A DNA stretch of 64,000 nt from Cycas panzhihuaensis (GCA_023213395.1 CM041465.1:310001-374000); one strand, 5' to 3'. Shown: positions 35,576 to 48,096, counted from the stretch's first letter. Notes: a model not told the origin generated them from the sequence alone. Translations and numbers: made by a program.

Positions 35576-37740
35576 TTAGGTCAATAATATGGGATGTGTC
35601 TTTTGTTCCAAGGTGCCACCTCATGTGCTACAGCATGTACCCAAAATGCGCAACACGTCCACCGACCTAACAAAGGCCCAAGGCCAATGCTCAGAGGGAC
35701 TCAACATGAAGTGCAAAGGAACTAGCCATGTTTCGCACGTAATTGAGCTAGAGAACTCACAGAATAAGGGTTCATCCACTGAGCGGGGCCTAGGGTTTCC
35801 CCCTGCCAGCACAATAAAAAATTACTGCCTTCCAGGAGCCGTTTCACACATAATTAGGTCAGATGACTTCGCGTAAAGGGGTTGCCTGCCGTCCCCAAGC
35901 CAATACTTAGCAGGACTGAGTATGAAGCACAAAGGAACAGCCATATTTCGTGCATTTATTAAACCAAAGTAATCACGGAATAAGGGTCTATCTGCCGTGC
36001 AGGGCCAACGTTCCCCCTGCCAGCCAATTGATAAATCACTACCCACCATAAGTCGGGTCAATAATACAGGACGCGTCTTTTGGTCGAAGGTGCCACCTCA
36101 TGCGCTACAGCATGAACCGAACACGCGCAACACATTGACCAACCTAACAAAGGCCCAAGGCCAATGCTATTGGGACTCGACATGAAGTGCGAAGGAACGA
36201 CCAAGAGGGACTCAACATGAAGTACGAAGGAACGACCATGTTTCGTACGTAATTGAGCCAGAGGACTCACAGAATAAGGGTCCGTCCATCGAGCGAGGCC
36301 TAGGGTTCCCCCCTGCCAGCATAAGGAAAAATCACCACCTTCCAAGAGCCATTTCGTGCATAATTGGGTCAGAGGACTTCGCGTAAAGGGTTTGCCTGCC
36401 ATCCCCAGGGCAATGCTCAGAAGGACCGAACATGAAGCACAAGGGAATGAACATGATTCGCACATTTATTATACCAAGGTAATCATGGAATAAGGGTTTG
36501 TCTACCATGTAGGGCCAACATTCAATCTACTGGCTAATTGATAAATCACCGCCTACCATGAGTCGGGTCAATAATACGGGATGTGTCTTTTGATCGAAGG
36601 TGCCACCACATGCACTACAGCATGGACCAAACACGCACAACATGTTGACCGACCTAATAAAGGCCCAAGGACAATGCTAAGAGGGACCTAACATGAAGCA
36701 CAAAGGAATGGCCATGTTTCACAAGTAATTAAGCTAGAGGACTCACAGAATAAGGGTCCATCCACCGAGCGGGGCCTAGGGTTCCCCCTGCCAGCACAAA
36801 GAAAAATCACTGCCTTCCAGGAGCTATTTCGCACATAATTGGGTCAGAGGACTTCGCATAAAAGGTATGTCTGCCATCCCCAGGCTAATACTCAGAAGGT
36901 CTAAACATGAAACACAAGGGAACGGCCATGATTCACGCATTTATTAAACCAAAGCAATCACGGAACAAGGGTCTATCTGTCGTGCAGGGCCAACATTCCC
37001 CCTGCTGGCCAATTGATAAATCACCGCCTACCATGAGTCGGGCCAATAATACGGGACGCGTCTTTTGATCGAAGGTGCCACCTCATGCACTACAGCATGG
37101 ACCGAACACGTGCAACACGTCGACCGACCTAACAAAGGCCCAAGGCCAATGCTCAGAGTGACCCGATATGAAGCGCAAAGGAACGGCCATGTTTCACACG
37201 TAATTGAGCCAGAGGACTCACAGAATAAGGGTCCGTCCACCGAGAGGGGCCTAGGGTTCCCCCCTGCCAGCACAAAGAAAAATCGCCACCTTCCAGGAGC
37301 CATTTCGTGCATAATTAGGTTAGTGGACTTCGTATAAAGGGTCTACCTACCATCCCCAGGCCAATGCTCAGAAGGCCCAAACATGAAGCACAAGGGAACG
37401 ACCACGATTCATGCATTTATTGAACCAAAGCAATCACAGAATAAGGGTCTGTCTACCATGCAGGGCCAACGCCCCCCCTGTTGGCCAATTGATAAATCAT
37501 TGCCTGCCATGAGTCGTGTCAATAATACGGGATGCATCTTTTGATCAAAGGTGCCACCTCATGTGCTATAGTATGGACCGAACACGCGCAACACATCGAC
37601 CAACCTAACAAAGGCCCACGGCCAATGCTCAGAAGGACCCAATATAAAGCGTAAAGGAACGTCCATATTTCACACATAATTAAGCTAGAGGACTCACGGA
37701 ATAAGGGTTCGTCCACTGAGTAGGGCTTATGGTTCCCCAC
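35576..37740 (-). repeat. IGS block B', 5 tandem ~475 bp units (set 2)
   Basis: Anchors near 35610, 36089, 36600, 37075 and 37550. The second unit is longer because of a short internal duplication (GAAGTGCGAAGGAACGACCA region, 36180-36235). Confidence 0.92.
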
Positions 37741-38010
37741 GGCCTGAGAAAAAACACCGCTGCGAGGAGTCAATTTTCGTATAACTGGGATAGAGGACTC
37801 AGGGAAATGGGTGTGCGTGCCGTGCAGGACCGACGATGCCCCCGCTCTCCGATAAAGGAAATATCACCACATGCCACAAACTGAAGCTTTCTCCTCCAGA
37901 GAGAAGTGAGCCATCTGACACTCGAGAAAATCTGACCATGAAGAAAGAGAGGCCACCACATGCCTAATCTAGAGAACGAAGAAAGACAACCAAAACATCA
38001 AAATGGGAGA
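37741..38010 (-). other. IGS transition between B' and C (set 2)
   Basis: Counterpart of 9061-9285, with the same order of landmarks. No gene is seen. Confidence 0.65.
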
Positions 38011-38892
38011 AGTCGGGGATAAAAATCAACGTATGAGGGGGAGACAAAAATGGAAGTGGTGAAGATAAACAAGACGATTGGGACTTCTGTCAAAAAGGGT
38101 GCCAAGGAACAAGATAAACGAGCATAGGGGGAAAGGCATCCCAAATATATGCTAGGGGTGAAAGAGCAGCACTAGAACCTGGGTTGGGAGGGCGAATGAT
38201 ACGAGAAGGGTCTTTGGGCCAGAGGTGGTAAGCAGCCCATCCAGTGCACACTTAGGAAGAGGGGGATGCGCGCAAAGCATCTAGCCCACCCCAAGAGGGA
38301 CACCCATTGAAAGGGAGGTCGCCACACACCCCCAAATGAGAGAAAGAAAATAAACAACGCAACGTCCAAGGGGAGAATTGACCAACAACAATGGGAAAAC
38401 CAAACAACCCAAACAAGAGGGAAACACATGAGGGAGAGACAAAAATGGAAGGGCTGAAGATAAACAAGACGATTGGGACTTCCATTAGAAGAGGTGCCAG
38501 GGAACAAGACAAATGGGCATCGAGGGGAAAGGCATCCCAAATATGAGCTAGGGGTGAAAGAACACCACCAGAACCTGGGTTGGGAGGGGCAATGATACGG
38601 GACGTGTCTTTGGGCCTGAGGTGGTAAATGGCCCATCCGGTGCACACTTAGGAAGAGGGGGATGCACGCAAAGCATCTGCCCCACCCCAAGAGGGACACC
38701 ACCGAAAGGGAGGCCGCCACACACCCCCAATGGAGAGAAAGAAAACAGACAATGAAACGTCGAAGGGGAGAATTGACCATCAACAATGGGAAAAACAAAC
38801 AACTTAAACAACAGGGAAACGCATGAGGGGTAGACAAAAATGGAAGGGGTAAAAAGAAACAAGATGATTGGGACTTCCATCGAAAAGGGTTC
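38011..38892 (-). repeat. IGS block C, ~2 units (set 2, left part)
   Basis: Two units of the 398 bp repeat (anchors near 38178 and 38578) and part of a third, broken at 38892 by the large retrotransposon. Confidence 0.92.
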
Positions 38893-40975
38893 TAGACGCG
38901 CGTCTATGGGATAGCCACCTAACTAAATTGGTATGATAAGAGCGGGTGATAATATGATTAAGAAAGAGACTTATAAGTAGGGTAATTACCATGCAGGGCG
39001 CCCCATGCACTGGAGTGTGAGTTCAGGACCTGCAATGGAATGTAGCTACTAAAGGGTGATCCCCCCACTTCGAACAAGAGGTGAGGAGGCATAGGGTTAG
39101 CCTGGGTTGACCTAAGGGAAGGATCCTCCCACCCTTGGATGTCCGGAAGGGGAAGGAGAGGAGCCTTCAAGGGTTTCCCTAGAGCAACGGGAAACAAAGA
39201 AGGATAGGCAAGTAAGCGGCCTACGAACAGGGTCACCTTGGTTGCCCAGCGAAGTGGTGAACCAAGGGAAATGAGAGGGATGACCTAAGAAGGTGGGTCA
39301 AGGTATGTCTAAGCAAACTAACCAAATCCAAAAGGTCAAGGGGAAAAGGAAGCTTGCACAGCAAAGGAAGGAAAAGGTGAAAGGGACGGTTCCTAAGACC
39401 TTTTCCTATGAGTAAAGAAGATGCATGCAATGAAATAAATAAAGCATGAACCAAAAGCAAAGTTAATTTCCCCTTTTGATTTCCAATGAGTTAATTACTA
39501 CTTATATAAAGGAAAATCAAAAGGAAAAGATGATAGGGTGGAGCAAAAGTGTGTACCCAGAACGGAAGCGTGTTGTGATAATGGCACTCCCAAGGGACAC
39601 CCAAGACTATCCCACAAGGCACAGCGGTCGTGAAGCATCGCGGCAGATCGGAATAAGGGGCTCCCTTACCTTCCCCATGCACAGAAGCACTTACCGATAA
39701 AGGGACAAATGAAGAAAGGTCCTTTGTACTTTCTGAATACCTGCAAGTAGATGGCAACCTTCCCCTTTCTGGAGAAAGGGTACTAACATGCAATGACAAG
39801 ATCCTAATAATACATGTCTATGTAATACAAATATAAACTTAAACATGTATATGTTAGCATCAACACAATGATGAAAATATATAAAGGAGGACAACCAAAG
39901 CAAAAGGAAAGTAACCGGTAAGCCTCAGAGTGGCCCACCTCCCATAAAGAACAACCCTAACCTCCCCCAAAAGCCACAAGGCAGCGAGGGCAAGGCTAAG
40001 AAAGATGGCTGGAAAAATAAGGAGCCAAAGAAGACCTACGGCAAGCTGAGATGCTATGAAGAGCAAACCGGGCTACTAGGAAGAGAGTTGGGCAAAGAAC
40101 GAGTGGTCAGGACTTACGTGAGTTGCTCAAACCTAAGGAAGGCCCAACAAACCTTTGTTTAAGTGCCAAGGACAATGCGAGGCAAGAGGGAAGGTTTGGG
40201 GGACTTAAAGCTGCTTGAAGAGCGTGGAAGGTGGTGCAGAATCCACCCAGCTCTCTCCCAAACCCTATGTCAACCCTCTATGCCGCTACCTTGATTAATA
40301 AACATAGGCAAGGAGGCACTATAACAGGGGTAAAACAGTCCAATATAAAGAGGAAAACAACCCTCACAAAGATAAGCAAAGTGACAAGCAAGATACGGCA
40401 TTAATTGCATAAGGAAAATAACTCAAATCAATGAATACTTGAGAGGAAGAGGAGACATGCTTGCCTCAGCCAAGGGCTAGTAAGGAGAGGCTAAGAAATC
40501 AGCCCAAAAACTATGGTGTAGTAGGTTTGGGACCCTGCTAATAGAGTTGGAGGAAGAACACCTGCACTTGGAACACTTGATGGCTACCCGGGGTAAGAAT
40601 TCGCTGAGATCTCTCCAAGGGGCCCTCTCTAAGGTGTGTGAGGGGCTGGGAAGATGTCCTAGCTACACCAAAGGAGAGCTGGGCACTGGAGGAGAGACGC
40701 AAGTCCTATAGTAGCAGTAGGGCAGTAGAGAATAGCATCACACAGCATGGTTTCCTTGAGAAGTAATCCAAAAAGTGAGCCAAAAAGTTCTCAAAAATGA
40801 GTAAATGATGACTTAAGTACCTAACCCAAACCCTAAAGTGAGTGATTAGGGCGTGGCTGGCAGTGAGTTAAGTCACGAGACATGTGGCAGTTTCACAATA
40901 AATGTGAAATTGCCATGGCAGATTTTAAAAAATAAATTGGAACAGTCATACCACCGCAAAATCTGTGGTACTATG
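38893..40975 (-). repeat. 3' LTR of the Tat-like element (minimum extent)
   Basis: Homologous to 50352-52549 from ACGCGCGTCTATGGGATAG onward, up to about 40975, where the other copy is cut off. The true inner edge is further right. One candidate is near 41469, where minus-strand AAGGGGGTAG precedes TGTTTCC, but this is weak. The outermost base pair reads TAG where the other LTR has TGG. Confidence 0.85.
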
Positions 40976-41929
40976 GATTTTCTAGCGGTACCATGAAAAT
41001 CTTAGCGGTATTCATCTGGAGGCAAAACCAGGCCCAGCCAGCCAGTTTAGGCTGGGGGTAGATGACAAAAAGGGCCAATAGGGGGCTGAGACACCTACCC
41101 ATGGGTGAACAAGCCAACAGACGGGTCCAAAAGAGCAAAAATAGGGCTCAAATGGTGTGGCAAGTCAACCAAACAATGACGGGTCATCACACGAGCAGAG
41201 GTGGCGCAAGCCAAGTGGATCTTGGAGTGAGGACGGGAATCACGTGAAGTGGAGTAGCCACCAGGGTGCCACACTTGCTGAGAGTATGCCCCTGCTATAG
41301 TCATCATAGGCTAAAATAAGTGTAGACGAAGACAAAGTCATCTATAAAGCCACAAACATGTAGACATGCAAGCAAACACTCATTAAAAGAAAGCGATGAC
41401 AAAGTGAGAAACATACCTATACTTACCTGAGTCAGTAATTCCGTATCCATTCCCGAAAGCCAGGAAACACTACCCCCTTGGCAGCAGAGCCTCGCCACTC
41501 GGAAGCCCGGTGCGATGGCGAATGCTGGCAACACAACTATCAATAGTACATGTGTATATAGATATATCAATCTAGATCATAACAGTAGGCAAGGGTGCTG
41601 GCAAGTGTCGTGGCAGAATGCGTGGATATGAAAGTAGCGGTGGAGACAACATAGGGGCTGCCTATGAGCCACCTAGGAACCGACTGGAAAAATGAGAAAG
41701 GCGAGGGGGTTGCCCCCACCACAAAAGATGCAGAAGGATATGCATAACTAAATAAAGAGTAAACACAGAGTAGGCACCATAGTTTTACCTCATTAGTAGC
41801 CAGGTTTCGGAGGTGCGAACGGGTCACAAAGCAAAGTGTAAGACGACCTGGGGCTTGGGCGACAGGGGGGCCAGACAAGCCTCAGGGACGGTCCACAAGG
41901 AGAGGAAGGCGACGCTCAAGGATGAGGCA

Positions 41930-42310
41930 AACGAGACTATCTGCCTCAGCGTTGAGGGCCCGAGGAATATCCTGGATATCGATGTAAGAGAAGCGGGCCA
42001 GGAAGGATCTGGCGGCAGAAGCAAGAGTCCTCAAGTGAGGGCATCACACCTGGTAAACCTGGGTGAGATGAAACACCATAACTTGAGAGTCGCAAAGCAA
42101 AACGATGGATCCATGATGGAAACAGAGAGCATCAGTAAGGGATTTAATCACAGCTATATATTCAGCTTCGTTGTTAGTAGCCTCTAGGAGGAAGATCCCA
42201 GAGCAAAGGAGATCATAAGAAGGGTTGCGGAGAATCCATGCAGCAGCAGAAGGTCCAAGGTTACCGCGACTTCTGCCATCGATAAAGATGTAGATGGACA
42301 TGGGTGACAC
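41930..42310 (-). pseudogene. RNase H domain of the Tat-like element
   Basis: Minus-strand reading gives an RNase H fold signature: IFIDGRSRGN with the first catalytic Asp, EATNNEAEY with the catalytic Glu, and LLCDSQ with the second Asp. After one in-frame TGA the C-terminal motif IPRALNAEADSL follows, near 41950. This is the additional, archaeal-like RNase H (aRNH) type known from Tat/Ogre elements, which degrades RNA in RNA-DNA hybrids. It lies beyond the antisense gene, far from protease and integrase, and is read away from that gene. Catalytic residues look intact, but the stop makes it a pseudogene as it stands. Confidence 0.8.
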
Positions 42311-42818
42311 AAAATCCTTGTAGTTAATAGATAATGAAAGAAACACTCGAAAGGCGAGCAGAAAATGGCCATGAAGGGTAGGAGGACCTAGCAATGAGGT
42401 TACCTAGGGTGAGAGCAAGTAGTCCAATCACCAGCAGAGAGTGGTCAGAGGAAAAAGCCTCTTGGGGCACCAAAAGGTTGCTTTGGAAAGCAAAACATGC
42501 CCCCGGGCAGGGGAGCATTCCCTTTGGGGACCCCAAGAGCAAAAAAGGACTGCGGAAACGAGTCTAGGGTGATGAAGTGAGCCAAACGAGTATAAACTTG
42601 GGTATGCATGGGGGTGGCACGTAAAACGAAATAGAAAGGCCCAGGGAAAAATGGCAAAAATGAGGCACCATAAATGCACCTGAGAGGAAGCACAAAAAGG
42701 GCGTTAAGCGAGCACAATGGGCGACAGGGCCAGAAGGCAAAGGCGATCAGGGAAATGAGACAGTCTCAACGGCTGTCGCGGAGCCAAAAACGGAAGAAGT
42801 GCCCATTGGGGCCCCAGC

Positions 42819-42828
42819 CTATATAAGG
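42819..42828 (+). promoter_or_regulatory. TATA box for the opposite-strand gene
   Basis: CCTATATAAGG on the plus strand, about 165 bp before the first in-frame ATG of the antisense gene. It is close to an ideal plant TATA box, and the following 150 bp would be the 5' leader. The role is inferred from position. Confidence 0.55.
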
Positions 42829-43010
42829 AAATTAAATGGAAAATGGATTCATTTTCATCAGCTCTCATGAGAAACCAGAGCCATTCCCTTACATAGTGGA
42901 GCACCGCCCAACTTTGGAGGCATGGAGGGAGAGATCAGACTGTTGGATCAGAAATTAGAGAGAGCCAGTGGGATCATCAGGACGAGATGGCAATAGCGAG
43001 ACTGGATCCA

Positions 43011-43491
43011 GTGAGTGGATGTCATTGAACCCAACTCGTTTCAAAGTTTGAATTTCATTGGTTTTTGGTAGATTTTTGTGTGGTTTTAGTGCCCCTTATG
43101 GGCAATCAGAGGCCTCTCGGAGTCTGAATCAGACCTAGAAAGAGGCAGGAACGTGGGCATTAGGGAGCCCTGGTCCTGGTGGGCCCCATGGGGTCCACCA
43201 AAAGAATTTTTTTTATTTTTCGGGGCAGAAATCCCCCCTTTTGGGGGATCGTCGTTCGTACCGCGGTAATGATCGCGGTGCCGTAATCATTACCACGGGA
43301 CCCGATCACCGCGGGACCCACCCTGAACTTACCGGTACCACTAAATTCAGCGCGGTACGAAGCCATGCAAGCAGAAAAAAAGGCAAAAGGGCCTAAAGAG
43401 CCCCAAAAACTCAGGCAGAGAGAGTTTTGAGAGAGTAAGGAGTGATAGTAACTGACACAAAGCTAACTTTGATTGTTTTTGGTGTGGACAG
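43011..43491 (+). other. Predicted intron 1 of the PMD-like gene
   Basis: 481 bp, from donor CCA/GTGAGT to acceptor TTTTTGGTGTGGACAG. It contains a near-perfect inverted repeat at 43262-43273 and 43286-43297. The splice is phase 0. Not confirmed by transcript data. Confidence 0.5.
43262..43297. repeat. Inverted repeat in intron 1
   Basis: CGCGGTAATGAT and ATCATTACCACG form a 12 bp stem with one mismatch around a 12 base loop. Related GGTACCGC/GCGGTA words recur in the LTR near 40950-41010. Function unknown. Confidence 0.7.
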
Positions 43492-44701
43492 GCTGTCATC
43501 GCGGTGGATAACCATGAGAACATAGGTATGGCCATGTTGAGTTACATGGAGATGGCGTCACAGGAGGACAGGGAGATCCTGCAGAGGTGTGACCTATACA
43601 AGGCCCTCAAGACACCTCCGTATGCATCAGATCAGAGGTTGCTGGTCGATATAGTATCCCATTGGGATAGGAGGAGACATATGTCCCACCTATCGTAGGT
43701 AGGTGACGTGACGGTCACGCCAAGAGATATACGGCGGATACTAGGAGTACCAGCGACAGGGAGGCCAGTGAGACTGGGGACACTACCTAGCACTGAGGTA
43801 GCAAATAGGGAGGCAGCCCTATTCTTCATAGGAGTAGATAGATGGGATCAGAGGGGAGCTCCCCTCTAGACTATACTGATGTCAGAGATTCCTTAGGTGA
43901 GGAAGCTGGTTATACTATGCATTCTGTTCCAGATTTCCCAGAAATAGAACTATAAGGAGATACCAGGTGGCTGGTTGGATGCAGTTCGCCACTGCGAAGT
44001 CGGTGAGAGGATGGACTGGGTGACCCTAATAGCGATGAACCTCGTTGCCCAGCTAGATACTATCAGGATGACCGATAGAGGCAGGTTATCGTATAGCACA
44101 CTACTACAGTGTTGGTTTTTCGATCATTTCGCAGCAGTGGCACCAGCGGGGGGACCACACCCCATCACAGAGCAGGCCCTGATGGTCCACAGGTGTCAGA
44201 CTCAGTTGAGAGTGATAGAGGACCGGGCCCATGTCTGATGATCGGTGGAGACGACATCACTGGACCTCCTCACCCTACCAGATTATATAGCAGAGCCCTA
44301 TAGGACAATGACGTGGGATAGTGATGATGAGACAAGCAGAGCAGGAGCACCCGCAGGTGGTGATGATGGAGACAATAGAGATGATGGAGGAGATGGGGCC
44401 GGCCTGTCATGACCTGCAGGAGAGGCAGGTCCCTCAGGGACGGTAGGAGGCATAGAGGGTCCATCTGGGGCTGCCAGAGGAGAGGCAGGCCCATTAGGAG
44501 CGCAGGATGAGAGCAGGAGACCCGTGACCAGGGCCTGCAGGCTACGGATCGTGATGGGATCCGGAGGGATGAGAGCTGAGCCAGTCCCTATGAGGAGGGA
44601 GGCCTAGGTAGAGGAGGTGCCAGAGGATGAAGCACCCACAGCTGGCGGAGAGCTAGGAGGGGAGGATGCCACACGACCAGAGGAGCCGACAGCCACAACA
44701 G

Positions 44702-44812
44702 GTGAGACCTAACCATTTCTAGTGTCGTTTGGCATCCAGATAGATATTTGATTTGGTTTGATCATGGTATATGGTGAGATACACACTGACACATGGCATG
44801 TTACATTGCCAG
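44702..44812 (+). other. Predicted intron 2 of the PMD-like gene
   Basis: 111 bp, from ACAG/GTGAGA to TTGCCAG. It contains an in-frame TAG, so the flanking frames join only if it is removed. Phase 1 splicing gives a continuous frame. Confidence 0.55.
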
Positions 44813-45282
44813 GTGCAACAGAGATTTGGAGACTGATAGAGGCTGTGGTGAGGGAGATATTCCCTCAGGTGTATGCAGAGGGGCAACCGCCTATCCAGGC
44901 AAGAGATGAGCCTAGAGCAGCAGGCGCCCACATAGAGCCATTCGCCCTGTTGGTGAGGGCAAGGGACATATGGGCCACAGAGTCCCAAGAGCACGTGACA
45001 TCTCAGGGACAGCTGCAGCAGGAGAGAGATGATGCGAGGCACGAGAGGGATGAGTTACGCAGACGGGTGCAGGCTCTAGAGGCACAGGGCAGAGCAGGCA
45101 GAGATGCTGAGAGTAGAGTCTAGATAGCAGTACTCACAGAGCACCTCAGAGTGACGGAGGAAGTACTCCGAGGGGAGAGGGATCGTATCCAGGTCCAATA
45201 CAATCAGCTGGTAGCACAGATGACATCGAGGTTGAGTCGGAGCAGGACACATACCCACACAGCGGCAACGACCTCAAGATGA

Positions 45283-46071
45283 CCTCGAGATGAGGAGAGC
45301 GAGGCAGGCAGCTCGCTGAGGCCCAAGAAGAGCCTTGGAGGGATGTGGTCCCCAGGAGAGAGATCATATAGACCAGGAGATGGTACCCCAAGAGCGGGGC
45401 AGCAGTAGAGTAGATGATGTACATATGATTTTGACAGGGGAAAGCATGGGCATCCAGGGGGTCATATATAGGATCATATGATTATACCCCCCCTCCAAGG
45501 ACACTGGCTTCCCAGATGTATGATGTGATATGATTTTTGGATGTATATATATATACGGGGTAATTGGAACCCCATTCGGATATGAGATGCTGTGTATATA
45601 TCATGTGTGGATGACATGTATATTTATTTTATATGTTGCAAGTGTTAAGTTATGAATATTTTATGTTGTGAATATTTTGTTGTATGATGCACACGTTCCC
45701 TTCCATGTATGGCTATATGTCTAACAGGAGCACACACACACATCGTGAGTGGAAACGATAGAGAGGTGTGAGGTTAGAGGATAGAGTGGCATACACGTCT
45801 ATAGAAGACCATAGCGGAATATGCGAAGGAAATGGTAGGCAGGAGAGAGGAGCGATGACGCTCCAAAGCATCGTCCTGATTGGGGAATGCCCAAGCAGGA
45901 AGATAAAAGTTCCTGAGAAGGTACGGGAATGTGGGTTCCACGGAAGGAACCAGAAAGAAGAAGATGGATCCATCTTAAATTGCCATTCTACCCATCTTTG
46001 GGAAGAATGGGGACAACCTAAGATGGTAGTTTAGGCTCATTTCAGAGTAGGGCAAAGGGATCATTGAAAGA
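45283..46071. other. Non-coding stretch between the antisense gene and integrase
   Basis: AT-rich from about 45420 to 45720, with a short TA run near 45545. It could hold the 3' end of the antisense transcript. No conserved coding frame was recognised; the 88-codon plus frame at 45768 has no known motif. Confidence 0.5.
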
Positions 46072-46410
46072 TCATGCGTAAAACTTCCTAAGGAATTTTC
46101 CATTAACAGCTTTCTCAAATTCATGCCCTTCTAGGGTGGCTATCCTATAGGCACCATTACTGAGGAATTCGATAATGATGAAAGGACCAACCCATCAGGG
46201 TTTGAATTTGGTCAAGCGATCATAGAGATACTCGAGCTTGAGGGCGTGGTCCCTAGGAAACAAAGGATGGGAACGAAGATGTTTATCATAGGTCCTTTGT
46301 GAGTGAGCTTTGGATTCTAGGTTAGCCTGATAAGCAGCTAAGCATCTCTCATCCAAAGCCTCAAGGTCTAGAAGGTGAGCTTGACGGATCGACTCTTCGT
46401 CGATGAGACC
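46072..46410 (-). pseudogene. Integrase C-terminal fragment
   Basis: Minus-strand reading gives the typical end of a Ty3-type integrase: DERCLAAYQANLESKAHSQ, then WVGPFIIIEFLSNGAYRIAT and a short C-terminal tail ending in FLRKFYA and TGA (46072). One in-frame TGA precedes WVGPF, where the family has a basic residue. The catalytic core and zinc-binding domain are missing. The fragment abuts the protease frame, so an internal deletion of several kb removed RT, RNase H and the integrase core. Confidence 0.85.
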
Positions 46411-47652
46411 TCAAAGGGAGACTCGTAGAGAGGGAATCTCCACTAGGTGGGGCGCAGAGCCCACTAAGTGCTCAAGTAGAGCTTCATCATCCTCGAAGTA
46501 ATCCATCCCATGGATGACCTTACTTCGAGTAGAGGAAGTACTAGAGGGAGTGGAAGCAACATGACCGTGATGGTCGTCGGGTTGCCCAACTTCCTCACGA
46601 GACTCTAAAGGAGAGTCAAAAAGAGGCTCCTCGGAAGGAGTGAAAGGCAGCTCCTCGAAGCCATTACCCACAGGGGGTAATGAAGGAGAAGAACTAATGC
46701 TGGGTGGGTTAACACGAGCGATGCCATGTGACAGGCAGGAGTAGTTAGCCTCACCAACGAGAGAGATTCTAGATGGGGGTCTAGAACGAGATGAGTGTGA
46801 CCTATTGGTGCGGAGCAAAGAGATGAGGTGAAGACAATCCTTGCCCTCATCGTGTGACTCATCGTCACTAAATGAAGCGAGATACCTGTAACTCCCAATG
46901 CTAATAGGGGTGAACCACATGAGACTAGGGGAAGAAGATGCAGGATCTTCTTCAGATGGGTTAGGTATACCAATAGAGCAAGTCAAGGTGTGCGTAGAAG
47001 GACCTCGGTTTTCTGAATTAGTGGAATGAGTTTGTTTGGTAAATAGGCATTCGTGGGGAATCACTCTTATCCATCCGTCATGGATGAATTTAAGTTGTCC
47101 CCAAAGAGTCAAGCACACGGCTCCCATTTGGTCGAGCCATAGATGACCTAGAAGGAGGTTGTAGTCAACGTCAACGTTGAGGACTACAACATTAGCAAGA
47201 ACAATCTTGCCCTCAAGGGTGAGCGGAATCACGACAGATCCCAAAGGGGTCTTCTCGCTACCATCATAACCTTGGCATCGCCATGGAACACGTTCCAAGA
47301 TGGAGATACCAAGCTCTTGAATGACACGTAAGGGCATGGCATTGATAGAAGAACTGTTGTCAACAACAGTCCTTCGAAGGGTACAATCGAGTGTATCGAT
47401 AGTGATAGTGAATGGGAAGTTCCACTGACGTTCTCTTTCATTGACTGGAGGAAGATCCTTAGGATCAAACGAGATAACGGGTCCACAACTTTGGGTAATG
47501 CCCAAAGCGTGGACAGGCGCATCACTCGATCCTAAAGCTTCCAGGAGGAGGGCCCGCTGCTTGGGATAACTTTTCAAAACGTCCATCAAGGACATTCCTG
47601 CAGTGACAGTATGAAGCTCATCCATGATAAAGAAGGGCTTACCCTTTGCCAT
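46411..47652 (-). pseudogene. Retropepsin-like protease region of the Tat-like element
   Basis: A 413-codon open frame in the same frame as gag. Residues about 80-190 form a retropepsin domain: FTITIDTLDCTLRRTVVD, then NSSSINAMP, and near the end the LLLGHLWLDQMGA motif. The active-site triplet usually reads D-N-G or D-S-G in this family, but here reads D-N-S, a change one G-to-A step explains, so activity is doubtful. From about 210 to 413 a serine-rich acidic linker follows that would normally lead into RT, but the frame ends at the deletion point. The protease would cleave Gag-Pol during particle maturation. Confidence 0.85.
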
Positions 47653-48096
47653 ACGCTAGGTAAGTGCCCTTCAGAAATCGTAATGACCTGGGTGTACAGG
47701 AATAGCCTTGGGAAAGAGGGGTATTTCTGGAGGAAGGTTCTCTGGAAGAGGGTCAAAAGGAGTGGAAGAACAAGAAGCTCCTGCCGCTTCCTTGGTGGCC
47801 TGAGACTGCATAAGGGCATAGGAAGGAGTTGCTTCAAGCAACTAGATCACCTTCTTCCCCTTGTTCTAGGGTCACGAAGGTGATGGGGTACAACAGCTAG
47901 GGGAACAAGAGGAAGAAGACGAGTTCTGGGCACCCTTCCCTTTGTCATGGGAAGGATGGGGATCAGGCGATCTCCCTCAATTCTGGTTATTCTTGGTTTG
48001 GGTGTTGCGATTGTGTTCCCCATGTTTAGGGAATGGATCCTTATGAACTGGTTGGTCCAAATTAGGCCTTAAGGCCCGTTTGGGGGAAGAGTCGCA

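Larger units (their letters stand above)
42987..45282 (+). pseudogene. Plant mobile domain (PMD)-like gene inside the retrotransposon, antisense
   Basis: A three-exon reading on the plus strand, opposite to gag and protease. Exon 1 is 42987-43010, exon 2 is 43492-44701 and exon 3 is 44813-45282. Both introns begin GTGAG and end AG, and both keep the frame (phases 0 and 1). Exon 2 holds a plant mobile domain (Pfam PF10536, MAIN/MAIL1 family): DIVSHWDRRRHMSHL, then VGDVTVTPRDIRRILGVP, and later LLQCWFFDHFAAVAP. An acidic D/G-rich region follows. Exon 3 encodes a charged coiled coil (QLQQERDDARHERDELRRRV). In-frame stops fall at 43696, 43867, 43894, 43945, 44236, 44239, 44410, 44605 and 45121, all TAG or TGA. 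The frame is otherwise open, so it was coding until recently. The PMD role in transposable elements is unknown. Confidence 0.72.

Noticed and set aside
41463-41482. Polypurine tract and inner edge of the Tat-like 3' LTR
   Set aside because: AAGGGGGTAG followed by TGTTTCC fits the pattern, but the other LTR is truncated before this point, so I could not confirm it.
45768-46034. 88-codon plus-strand frame between the PMD gene and integrase
   Set aside because: No motif, no continuity with the spliced frame, and it lies in what is probably untranslated element sequence.
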